Shown here: positions 1 through 5,964 of the stretch, one piece after another
Layout of the letters: every line of letters starts with the position of its first letter
How positions within the stretch are numbered: the first letter of the stretch is position 1
Assembly (NCBI GenBank): GCA_027055635.1
Contig: JALUMZ010000291.1
Span: 1 to 6,300, forward strand
Direction of reading: 5' to 3'
DNA: 6,300 bases
Source of the DNA: Campylobacteraceae bacterium
GTDB lineage: Bacteria; Campylobacterota; Campylobacteria; Campylobacterales; Sulfurospirillaceae
The notes under the pieces: generated by a model
Told to the model about the DNA's origin: nothing
What the model saw: only the letters and a program-made list of their open reading frames with translations
The model's database searches: none
Program-made: the position numbers and the translations under genes

Positions 1-25
1 GTTTTATTACTTTTCTAAAGGTTTT

Positions 26-43
26 CAACTCTATACATAGTTG
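26..43 (+). promoter_or_regulatory. Possible promoter -10 box inside an imperfect dyad
   Basis: TATACA at 32-37 is a possible -10 hexamer upstream of the outer-membrane protein gene. It sits inside a short dyad, CAACT-N8-AGTTG (26-43), that could be an operator. There is no clear -35 hexamer, which is not unusual in Campylobacterota. Only 70 bases of upstream sequence are visible, so the real promoter could lie outside the window. Confidence 0.25.
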
Positions 44-59
44 ATTTGTAAATAAATTT

Positions 60-64
60 GGAGG
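60..64 (+). promoter_or_regulatory. Ribosome binding site of the outer-membrane protein gene
   Basis: GGAGG lies six bases before the ATG at 71 and is a near-perfect Shine-Dalgarno match. It fixes this start, which also gives a proper signal peptide, and it suggests strong translation, as expected for an abundant outer-membrane protein. Confidence 0.8.
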
Positions 65-70
65 TTTAAA

Positions 71-1591
71 ATGAAAAGGTTAATGGCGCCAATACTGATT
101 GGTGCGGTTTTTGGTTCTTTTGCCATGGCGAAAGATATGGATATGAAGGCTGAGATAGAAGCTCTTAAGGCTCAAATGAAAGAGTTGAAGGCTGCTCAAA
201 AAAAGATAAATATAAAGTCTTTGAAGAAGCAATTATCAGAAGTAAAAGCTCATGATGCTCATGATAATATTAAATTCAGTGCGGACTTAAGAACAGCTTA
301 TGACATTGTTGATTATAAAGTAAATGGTGCTCCTGATCAGAGCAATGGAATTTGGACAAATAAGTTTACACTTGAGATGGCAGCACAGCCAAGAGATGAT
401 TTAGTTTTTCATGGTGCATTGGGTGTATATAAAGCATTTGGACTCAATAATTCGGCTGCGATGAATGGCTTTCAAAATATGGATTGGTATGCAGACGAAA
501 CTCCAAGCGGAGATGCTAATTTTAGATTAAAAGAGGCATATTTTATATATTTTGGAAATGCGGGAAAGGTACCTTATACTGTTAGTTTTGGTAGAAGACC
601 GGCAGTTAATGGTTTCTTGACAAATTATAGAGACGACCAAGACAGACCGGCTTCACCGCTAGGACACAATATAAGTATGGAGTTTGATGGCGCTAGTTTT
701 ATGGCACAGCTTGAAAATGTAACAGGTATTGCTGGTATGTATTTCAAAATTTGTTTAGGCAGAGGAAATTCAAACGCAGATGGAAAATATCCTGTATTTA
801 CAGGTTATCCTGTTATGACCGCAGTTCATCCAAGTATGACTCAAACACCTTATGTTAAAAATAACTGGGACTCTCCAAATATGGATTTAGCCGGAATACT
901 AATGAAGTTATATGATGACGGTCAATATACTGCGATGTTTAACTGGTTTAAAGGCTGGAATATGATGGGGGCAAATTTTGCATATGCAAATGGAACAAAC
1001 GGAGCAAATGGCTATATGACCAACCTTGTAGATGTTGGTGATTTAACTGGTGGAGCTCTATCATTTCAAATTAGTGGTATAGGCGATGATATAAGTGATT
1101 TTCTTGATGATACAAATGTGTTTGCATCATTTGCATGGAGCAAAACAGATCCGAAAGGAACACATAATGTGATAGTAAATCCTATGACAGGTGCCTTAGG
1201 AGCAGCAACAGAGATGCTAGGTTCACCAAAGAGCGAGACCGGAACATCATACTATGTTGGGGTAAATTTTCCTTGTGTGCTAGTTGAGGATGCAAGATGG
1301 GGATTAGAGTATAATCACGGAAGTAAATATTGGAGAAGTTTTACTTATGGAGAAGATACTCTTGTAGGCTCAAAACTGTCAACTCGTGGTGATGCTTATG
1401 AGATTTTCTATAATTTGCCGTTGTTAAGCAAGTTTTTAACGGCGCAGTTTAGATATACTTATATCGATTACGATTATACAGGTAGCGATATGTTCTTTGG
1501 ATCAACTGGTACCCCGATGGATGTAGATACAACTCCCGGAGCAGTTACAAGTGCATCTGATTTGAGACTATCTATAAGATATAGATACTAA
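71..1591 (+). CDS. DUF3373-type outer-membrane beta-barrel protein (putative porin)
   Basis: Predicted secreted outer-membrane protein of 506 residues. Residues 1-20 form a signal peptide: basic MKR start, hydrophobic core, and an AMA cleavage site before KD. Residues about 24-60 are a heptad-like, Lys/Glu/Leu-rich coiled coil (AEIEALKAQMKELKAAQKK). From about residue 67 to the end the protein has alternating aromatic/polar strands and Gly/Asn/Asp-rich turns typical of a beta-barrel, and it ends in an aromatic residue (SIRYRY) as BAM substrates do. The 'NIKFSADLRTAYD', 'GRRPAVNGFL' and 'EFDGASF' stretches resemble the DUF3373 family of Campylobacterota as I remember it. The coiled coil may trimerise the protein or span the periplasm, which is inference. 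Two cysteines (C229, C402) are unusual for a barrel and could form a disulfide. Transport substrate is unknown. It is flanked by its own ribosome site and a terminator, so it is probably monocistronic. Confidence 0.8.
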   Translation: MKRLMAPILIGAVFGSFAMAKDMDMKAEIEALKAQMKELKAAQKKINIKSLKKQLSEVKAHDAHDNIKFSADLRTAYDIVDYKVNGAPDQSNGIWTNKFTLEMAAQPRDDLVFHGALGVYKAFGLNNSAAMNGFQNMDWYADETPSGDANFRLKEAYFIYFGNAGKVPYTVSFGRRPAVNGFLTNYRDDQDRPASPLGHNISMEFDGASFMAQLENVTGIAGMYFKICLGRGNSNADGKYPVFTGYPVMTAVHPSMTQTPYVKNNWDSPNMDLAGILMKLYDDGQYTAMFNWFKGWNMMGANFAYANGTNGANGYMTNLVDVGDLTGGALSFQISGIGDDISDFLDDTNVFASFAWSKTDPKGTHNVIVNPMTGALGAATEMLGSPKSETGTSYYVGVNFPCVLVEDARWGLEYNHGSKYWRSFTYGEDTLVGSKLSTRGDAYEIFYNLPLLSKFLTAQFRYTYIDYDYTGSDMFFGSTGTPMDVDTTPGAVTSASDLRLSIRYRY

Positions 1592-1598
1592 ATTATGT

Positions 1599-1631
1599 AA
1601 TTAAAAAGAGGGTTTTACCCTCTTTTTAATT
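1599..1631. terminator. Bidirectional Rho-independent terminator between converging genes
   Basis: A perfect 14-bp inverted repeat (arms 1599-1612 and 1618-1631) surrounds the five-base loop TTTTA. The inner stem is GAGGG/CCCTC and the outer part is A-rich on the left and T-rich on the right, so either strand gives a hairpin followed by U residues. It starts 7 bases after the stop of the outer-membrane protein gene and ends 3 bases before the nifU stop on the other strand. One element therefore probably ends both transcripts. Confidence 0.88.
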
Positions 1632-1634
1632 TGA

Positions 1635-2624
1635 TTAGATTGGTAAAACTCTGATATTCTGACTTAATTTTTCTCTTAAAATAGCCTCTATTGCATATAG
1701 TGTTCCTGTCGAACTGCTAGCACAGCCGCTACAAGCTCCAAGATATCTGATATAGATATCTGTATAGCCATCATCTGTGTCTCTAATATCGACTATTTCA
1801 AGATTTCCACCGTCCATAATAAGCATTTCTCTTATGTTGTCATCTATAATTTTTTCAACTTTTTTTAGTTTTTGCACCATTGTTAAATCTTCAAAACCAA
1901 ATTCACCAGATTCTGCAGTTTTTGCATCAGCTAAAGCTGTCAGTTTGTTTTGCTCCATCTCTTCTCTTGTCTCTTTGAGTATGTCAACTAAGTAGTATTC
2001 TCTCTCTTCGTGTCCACCCGGTTTTATACAAGATTTGCAAAATGCACCTGCTTTTGTAAAGTCTGTTATCTGCTCTACTGTTTTTAAATCATTTAATTTA
2101 ATAACCTCTTTTATAGTACCAAGGCTAACTCTTGCACATTCACAAACTATAATTTGGTCTTCAAAACTAGAGGAATCTACTCCTTTATATGAAGCTGCTG
2201 CTTCTTTGATAACATCATAGGCCATAACAGAACAGTGCATTTTTTGAGGCGGAACAGCAGGTGTATCAGGGTTGTCGCGCATAGCTTTTTCTACATCAAT
2301 GTTGGTGATTTTTACTGCTTCATCAACTGTTTTTCCTTTGCAGAGTTCAGCCATAGTGTCGCTACTTGCTATTGCCGTTCCGCAACCAAAACTCTTAAAT
2401 TTTGCATCTAAAATTTTATCTGTTTTTTCATCTACTGCCCAGTACAACCTGACGGCATCACCGCAGCTTTCAGCGCCAAAGTCGGCAACTATTAATTTAG
2501 CTCCCATCTCTTTGGCTTGCTCTTCTGTAATTTCTCCCATGTTTTGTGGATTGTTCATCAGGTCTTGTACTTTTTGGCTGTATTCTTCCCAAATCGATCC
2601 ACCTATTAAGTTATTTTTTCCCAT
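1635..2624 (-). CDS. nifU: NifU, three-domain Fe-S cluster assembly scaffold
   Basis: Cytoplasmic scaffold of 329 residues that receives sulfur from NifS, assembles Fe-S clusters and transfers them to apoproteins. All three NifU domains are present. An IscU-like N domain (about 5-150) has the three cluster-ligand cysteines C54 (ESCGD), C81 (FGCGTAIASS) and C131 (HCSVMAYD), with D56 after the first. A central BFD-like [2Fe-2S] domain (about 157-205) carries C161/C163 (CECAR) and C196/C199 (CKSC). A C-terminal Nfu domain (about 250-329) has C298/C301 (GACSGC). An acidic linker of roughly 40 residues joins the last two. Length is close to Azotobacter NifU (about 310). No nitrogenase genes are in view. 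In Helicobacter and Campylobacter this architecture is the housekeeping Fe-S system, and I infer the same here. It is 33 bases downstream of nifS, with AAAGGA (2631-2636) six bases before the ATG. Confidence 0.96.
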   Translation of the reverse strand: MGKNNLIGGSIWEEYSQKVQDLMNNPQNMGEITEEQAKEMGAKLIVADFGAESCGDAVRLYWAVDEKTDKILDAKFKSFGCGTAIASSDTMAELCKGKTVDEAVKITNIDVEKAMRDNPDTPAVPPQKMHCSVMAYDVIKEAAASYKGVDSSSFEDQIIVCECARVSLGTIKEVIKLNDLKTVEQITDFTKAGAFCKSCIKPGGHEEREYYLVDILKETREEMEQNKLTALADAKTAESGEFGFEDLTMVQKLKKVEKIIDDNIREMLIMDGGNLEIVDIRDTDDGYTDIYIRYLGACSGCASSSTGTLYAIEAILREKLSQNIRVLPI

Positions 2625-2657
2625 ATTTTTTCCTTTGTTCTTTATTTATCTCTGAGC

Positions 2658-3848
2658 TTACAATTTGCTGTTATGCCAGTCCGGAGCATACGAATATGTA
2701 CTTGAGATTGCTCTTAATCTTTTTACTGCTTTATTGATGATATCTATTGTATAATCTATCTCTTCATTGGTGGTAAATCTTGAAAGAGACAATCTTAATG
2801 CAGTATGAGCAAGGTCTGCCTCTGCCCCTATGGCTTCCATAACAGGATTTGATTCAAGTGCTTCACTTGCACATGCACTCCCTGTACTTGCTGCGATACC
2901 GGCTTTGTTTAAATCCCACAACATCGCTTCACCCTCTATGCCTTTGATGCTGATTAGTATAGTATTTGGTGTTCTTTGCTTTTTTGTACCGACAACAAAT
3001 GTATCAGGTATTTTTAGCAGTTCATCTTCAAGCCTATCTCTGAGTTTCATGACATTGCTTTTTTCAAAATCAAGATTTTCTACGGCTAGCTCCATAGCTT
3101 TTCCCATGCCAACAATTCCCGGAACATTTAAGGTTCCACTTCTCAGTCCGCTCATCTGTTCACCGCCGGAGAGCAAGCTAGTGATAATTTTATCCTCTTT
3201 TATATACAGAGCGCCAACTCCTTTTGGACCATGAAACTTATGTGCAGAAAAACTCAAATAATCAATATTTGTTTTTTGAACATCTACAGGAACTTTTCCA
3301 ATGGCTTGAGTTGCATCTGTATGGAAAAGAACATCTTTTTCTTTACAAATTTTACCAATCTCTTCAATTGGAAAAATCATGCCTGTCTCGTTATTTGCCC
3401 ACATAATGCTAACTAGTGCAGTCTCTTGTGTTATACTTTCCCTTAGGGTGTCAAGTTCTATAATACCATCAGAATTTACAGGCAAATATGTTACTTTTAC
3501 GCCTAGTGTTTCTAGGAATCTACAAGCTTGTATAACAGCTGGGTGCTCTACTTCTGTTGTGATTATGTGATTTTTGTCTCCATTAAATATGTGGTCAAAG
3601 TATATACCTTTTATAACCCAATTTATACTCTCTGTTGCACATGATGTAACAACTATGTCATCATTATCATTAGCATTTATACCAGTATATAACTGATCCA
3701 TAGCACATCTGAGTGCAGGATGAGTTTCGCTTCCAAATTCATGTAATGAGTTTGGATTGCCATACATTTCACAGAAGTATGGTGCCATCGTCTCAAAAAC
3801 ATACGGATCAACTATAGTTGTCGCATTGTTATCTAAATAAACTCTCAT
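2658..3848 (-). CDS. nifS: NifS, pyridoxal-phosphate cysteine desulfurase
   Basis: Converts L-cysteine to L-alanine, holding the sulfur as a persulfide on a catalytic cysteine for delivery to NifU. It is a fold-type I aminotransferase-like enzyme and acts as a cytoplasmic dimer. With the start chosen here it has 396 residues, the usual NifS/IscS size. Visible motifs are the N-terminal YLDNNATT (4-11), cofactor-stacking H102 in EVEHPAV, ANNETG (151-156), HTDATQ (176-181) with PLP-binding D178, the Schiff-base lysine K204 in SAHKFHGPKG, and catalytic C326 in STGSACAS, the group I loop motif. R352 in LRLSLS is the likely substrate carboxylate ligand. An in-frame ATG four codons upstream (3860) would give 400 residues but has no Shine-Dalgarno, whereas the ATG at 3848 has GGAG six bases before it, so I prefer 3848. 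The neighbouring nifU is its functional partner and almost certainly co-transcribed. Confidence 0.95.
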   Translation of the reverse strand: MRVYLDNNATTIVDPYVFETMAPYFCEMYGNPNSLHEFGSETHPALRCAMDQLYTGINANDNDDIVVTSCATESINWVIKGIYFDHIFNGDKNHIITTEVEHPAVIQACRFLETLGVKVTYLPVNSDGIIELDTLRESITQETALVSIMWANNETGMIFPIEEIGKICKEKDVLFHTDATQAIGKVPVDVQKTNIDYLSFSAHKFHGPKGVGALYIKEDKIITSLLSGGEQMSGLRSGTLNVPGIVGMGKAMELAVENLDFEKSNVMKLRDRLEDELLKIPDTFVVGTKKQRTPNTILISIKGIEGEAMLWDLNKAGIAASTGSACASEALESNPVMEAIGAEADLAHTALRLSLSRFTTNEEIDYTIDIINKAVKRLRAISSTYSYAPDWHNSKL

Positions 3849-3942
3849 TAATTTCTCCATTTTTTAAATAGGACTTATATTGTCTTAATTATTTCTATTC
3901 GCGCATATTATTATTTTAAACATTAAAATTTGATTAAAATTT
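3849..3942 (-). promoter_or_regulatory. AT-rich fliI-nifS gap with tandem repeat and possible promoter
   Basis: This 94-base gap lies between the fliI stop and the nifS start. It has no GC-rich hairpin or U-run, so fliI transcripts may read through into nifS. Directly after the fliI stop, two 11-base tandem copies AAATTTTAATC / AAATTTTAATG (3921-3942, minus-strand reading) differ at one base. One copy overlaps an all-AT inverted repeat of 7 bp (3913-3929). Further down, TATAAG (minus strand, about 3874-3879) is a plausible -10 box without a clear -35, which could give nifSU its own promoter. The repeats could bind a regulator or could simply reflect AT-rich composition. Confidence 0.35.
3855..3858 (-). 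promoter_or_regulatory. Ribosome binding site that decides the nifS start
   Basis: Read on the minus strand, ATGGAGAAATTAATG contains two in-frame ATGs. The GGAG inside the first codons stands six bases before the second ATG (3848), an ideal spacing. The first ATG (3860) is preceded only by an A-rich stretch without a purine-rich site. This favours initiation at the second ATG, whose product begins MRVYLDNNATT, close to where NifS proteins normally begin. Confidence 0.65.
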
Positions 3943-5253
3943 TTATATTGTTCCTAATATTTCATCTAATTTCGTTTTTGTAGAGTCATAAGTAATTATT
4001 TCGTCAGGTGTTTGTTGTAAAAAATCATTCATCTCCTCTTTTTTTAGAATTGCTATATCGAGTTCTTTGTCATTGCCTTTTTCATATGCTCCTATTCTTA
4101 TTAGTATCTCATTCTCTTTTAGAAGTGAATGCAGTCTCTTGAATTTAGTTGCTAGTTTTTTATGTTCATTATCAATAACATCTCCCATAACTCTAGAGGC
4201 ACTATTTTGAATGCTTATGGGTGGATATATGCCAAAATCAGTCATCTCTCTGCTTAAGACAATATGACCATCTAAGATGCTTCTTGATTGATCTGCTATT
4301 GGATCGCTTAAATCATCACCCTCAACCAAAACTGTAAAAAATGCTGTGATTGAGCCTTTACCCTCTTCTTTACCTGCTCTTTCCATCAGTTGGGGTAAAA
4401 GTGTAAGAACTGAAGGTGGATAGCCTTTTGATGTTGGTGGTTCTCCAAGAGCTAGTCCTATCTCTCTTTGAGCCATAGCAAATCTAGTGATAGAATCCAT
4501 CATGAAAAGCACATCTTCCCCTTTACTTTTAAAATACTCAGCCACACTCATGGCACAAAAAGCACCATATTTTCTCATTAAGGGTGAATCATCACTTGTA
4601 GCAACTATTATAACAGTATTGCTAAGGTCGCCACCTAGATTTTTTTGTATAAATTCAGGGACTTCTCTTCCTCTTTCGCCAATCAAAGCTATAATTTTAA
4701 TTTTTGCATTAGAGCCTTTTACAATCATTCCCATCAGTGTTGATTTTCCAACACCACTACCTGCGAATATGCCTAGTTTTTGACCTTTTCCACATGTGAG
4801 AAGACCATCTATAGTCTTTACGCCAACGGAAAAAGGCTCATCTATCAAGCCTCTTTTCATCGCATCAAGAGGCGGTTTCATAATCGGTGTGCAGACATCT
4901 GCAACTATCTCCTCTTTTCCGTCTTTTGGTCTCATAAAGGGATCAACTACTCTTCCTAGTAAATTTTCTCCGACAGGAATCATCATGCCTTGATCATTTA
5001 TAAAAATTTTATCTCCAATTTTGAAACCCTCTACAAAACCAAAAGGAGAGATAAAAAAGGAGTTTTGATTGATTTCCGTTACCATGCCTAGTTCACTTTT
5101 GTCACCGGTATTTGAGTTAATTTTGACTATATCGCCGATACTGGGATTTAATCCAATTGCTTCTATTTTATTTGAGCTAATCTTTTTTATAGTTCCAAAC
5201 AAAGGAGAGAGCCTCTCTTTGGACAACTGTTGTCTAAGTCTGTTTATAGGCAT
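3943..5253 (-). CDS. fliI: FliI, flagellar type III export ATPase
   Basis: Cytoplasmic ATPase at the base of the flagellar export apparatus, where it normally works as a hexamer with FliH and FliJ to promote secretion of rod, hook and filament subunits. The 436 residues contain an N-terminal beta-barrel domain (about 18-90), the RecA-like catalytic core (about 95-365) and a helical C-terminal domain. Motifs are Walker A AGSGVGKST (164-172, K170), GERGREV (192-198) with likely catalytic E193, Walker B DVLFMMD (247-253), the flagellar/type III ATPase signature EPPTSKGYPPS (271-281), and R354 in SASRVM at the expected arginine-finger position. The signature separates it from F1 ATPase subunits. 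A virulence type III ATPase is less likely because no injectisome genes are nearby and the folE-fliI order matches Campylobacter. Its ATG overlaps the folE stop and has no strong Shine-Dalgarno, suggesting translational coupling. No other flagellar gene is in the window. Confidence 0.96.
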   Translation of the reverse strand: MPINRLRQQLSKERLSPLFGTIKKISSNKIEAIGLNPSIGDIVKINSNTGDKSELGMVTEINQNSFFISPFGFVEGFKIGDKIFINDQGMMIPVGENLLGRVVDPFMRPKDGKEEIVADVCTPIMKPPLDAMKRGLIDEPFSVGVKTIDGLLTCGKGQKLGIFAGSGVGKSTLMGMIVKGSNAKIKIIALIGERGREVPEFIQKNLGGDLSNTVIIVATSDDSPLMRKYGAFCAMSVAEYFKSKGEDVLFMMDSITRFAMAQREIGLALGEPPTSKGYPPSVLTLLPQLMERAGKEEGKGSITAFFTVLVEGDDLSDPIADQSRSILDGHIVLSREMTDFGIYPPISIQNSASRVMGDVIDNEHKKLATKFKRLHSLLKENEILIRIGAYEKGNDKELDIAILKKEEMNDFLQQTPDEIITYDSTKTKLDEILGTI

Positions 5254-5828
5254 TAAAATCTTGCCGCTTGAGGGGCATTTATGATGTCAAAAAACTCTTT
5301 TCTGGTATCTGACTTGAGAAAGAGTCCTTTTAGCGATGAAGTTGTAGTGTTTGAGTGAGTCTTTTCTACCCCTCTCATCTCCATGCACATATGCCTTGCC
5401 TGTATAACTACGCCCACTCCTTTTGGAGAAATAACCTCATTTATAACTTGAGCTATTTGTTCTGTGAGTTGTTCTTGTATCTGAAGTCGTCTAGCAAACA
5501 TATCTACCATTCTAGGTATCTTGGAAAGTCCAACAACCCTGCCATTTGGGATATATGCCACATGTGCTCTGCCTATGATAGGGAGAAGGTGGTGTTCGCA
5601 CATGGAGTAAAATTCTATATCTTTAATTAAAACCATTTGACTATTGTCACTCTGAAAAAGAGCTTCATTTAAAACTTTTTTAGGATCTTGATGATAACCC
5701 TGCGTCATAAACTCAAATGCCTTAGTTACTCTTTTGGGTGTTTTTAAAAGCCCCTCTCGATTTACATCTTCTCCTAATAGTTCAAGCATCCTTTTGACTA
5801 GATTTTCAAATTCCACTTCTTTTTGCAT
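5253..5828 (-). CDS. folE: GTP cyclohydrolase I
   Basis: Converts GTP to 7,8-dihydroneopterin triphosphate plus formate, the first step of tetrahydrofolate synthesis and usually also the entry to queuosine-type 7-deazaguanines. The 191 residues match the compact bacterial type IA enzyme. The zinc ligands are visible as C77 and H80 in YSMCEHHLLP and C148 in ARHMCMEMRGV. H79 and H146 correspond to the catalytic histidines (H112 and H179 in E. coli), and the substrate-pocket stretch VVGLSKIPRMVDMFARRLQ is present at 98-116. The family works as a cytoplasmic homodecamer with active sites between subunits. The start has GAGGA (5835-5839) six bases upstream. It is the first gene of the minus-strand run, with a TATAAT box about 30 bases before the ATG. 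Its stop codon overlaps the fliI start by one base (TAATG). Confidence 0.97.
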   Translation of the reverse strand: MQKEVEFENLVKRMLELLGEDVNREGLLKTPKRVTKAFEFMTQGYHQDPKKVLNEALFQSDNSQMVLIKDIEFYSMCEHHLLPIIGRAHVAYIPNGRVVGLSKIPRMVDMFARRLQIQEQLTEQIAQVINEVISPKGVGVVIQARHMCMEMRGVEKTHSNTTTSSLKGLFLKSDTRKEFFDIINAPQAARF

Positions 5829-5855
5829 ATAAAATCCTCATGTAAATTAGCCAAA

Positions 5856-5861
5856 ATTATA
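5856..5861 (-). promoter_or_regulatory. Promoter -10 box of the folE-fliI(-nifS-nifU) transcript
   Basis: On the minus strand the hexamer is a perfect TATAAT, preceded by A-rich sequence and no good -35 hexamer. A TTAACA further upstream is about 20 bases away, which is too far for a standard spacer. Absence of a -35 with A-tracts upstream fits Campylobacterota sigma-70 promoters. Transcription would start near 5849, leaving a short leader of about 20 bases that contains the GAGGA ribosome site. Confidence 0.65.
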
Positions 5862-5902
5862 CCTCTTTTTTGCTTTTTGATTGTTAAAACAGGAGGGGTT
5901 AA

Positions 5903-5950
5903 ATGGATTATAAAGCAAAATTTAGATATATTAAGAAAATTTTTTATTAG
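5903..5950 (+). CDS. Possible 15-codon leader ORF upstream of tig
   Basis: A very short ORF encoding MDYKAKFRYIKKIFY ends in TAG 14 bases before the tig start. It has a perfect AGGAGG (5891-5896) six bases before its ATG, better than tig's own AAGGA. The peptide is basic and aromatic, with five lysines, one arginine and five Phe/Tyr residues, and resembles no family I know. If translated it could couple ribosome loading to tig or act as a leader peptide. Against it, possible tig -10 boxes (TATAAA at 5909-5914 and TATATT at 5927-5932) lie inside it. Transcription from those would start past its ATG and make the ORF a chance occurrence. Confidence 0.25.
   Translation: MDYKAKFRYIKKIFY
5909..5932 (+). 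promoter_or_regulatory. Candidate -10 boxes for tig
   Basis: TATAAA (5909-5914) and TATATT (5927-5932) are both close to the TATAAT consensus and lie within 60 bases of the tig ATG. Neither has a recognisable -35 at standard spacing, so the choice between them, or a site further upstream, cannot be made from sequence alone. Confidence 0.35.
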
Positions 5951-5964
5951 AAAAAGGAAAATAT

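Noticed and set aside
1777..2737. Several plus-strand open frames of 60-130 codons opposite nifU and the end of nifS
   Set aside because: They lie antisense to unmistakable nifU/nifS coding sequence, have Ser/Phe/Ile-rich low-information translations typical of reverse-complement frames, and match no family I know.
2830..3570. Plus-strand open frames opposite nifS
   Set aside because: Antisense shadows of a gene whose catalytic motifs are all intact; no convincing family signal, and they overlap one another in different frames.
1635..3848. Start of a nitrogen-fixation gene cluster
   Set aside because: Only nifS and nifU are present, flanked by a terminator and by fliI; in this phylum the pair is normally housekeeping, so nitrogen fixation cannot be inferred from the window.
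3943..5253. F1 ATPase subunit or injectisome ATPase instead of FliI
   Set aside because: The SKGYPPS signature and overall sequence fit flagellar/type III ATPases rather than F1 subunits, no injectisome genes are present, and the folE-fliI-tig context matches the flagellar gene in Campylobacter.
4487..5630. Plus-strand open frames opposite fliI and folE
   Set aside because: Antisense to conserved motifs of both genes; compositions reflect the complement of the real coding frames.
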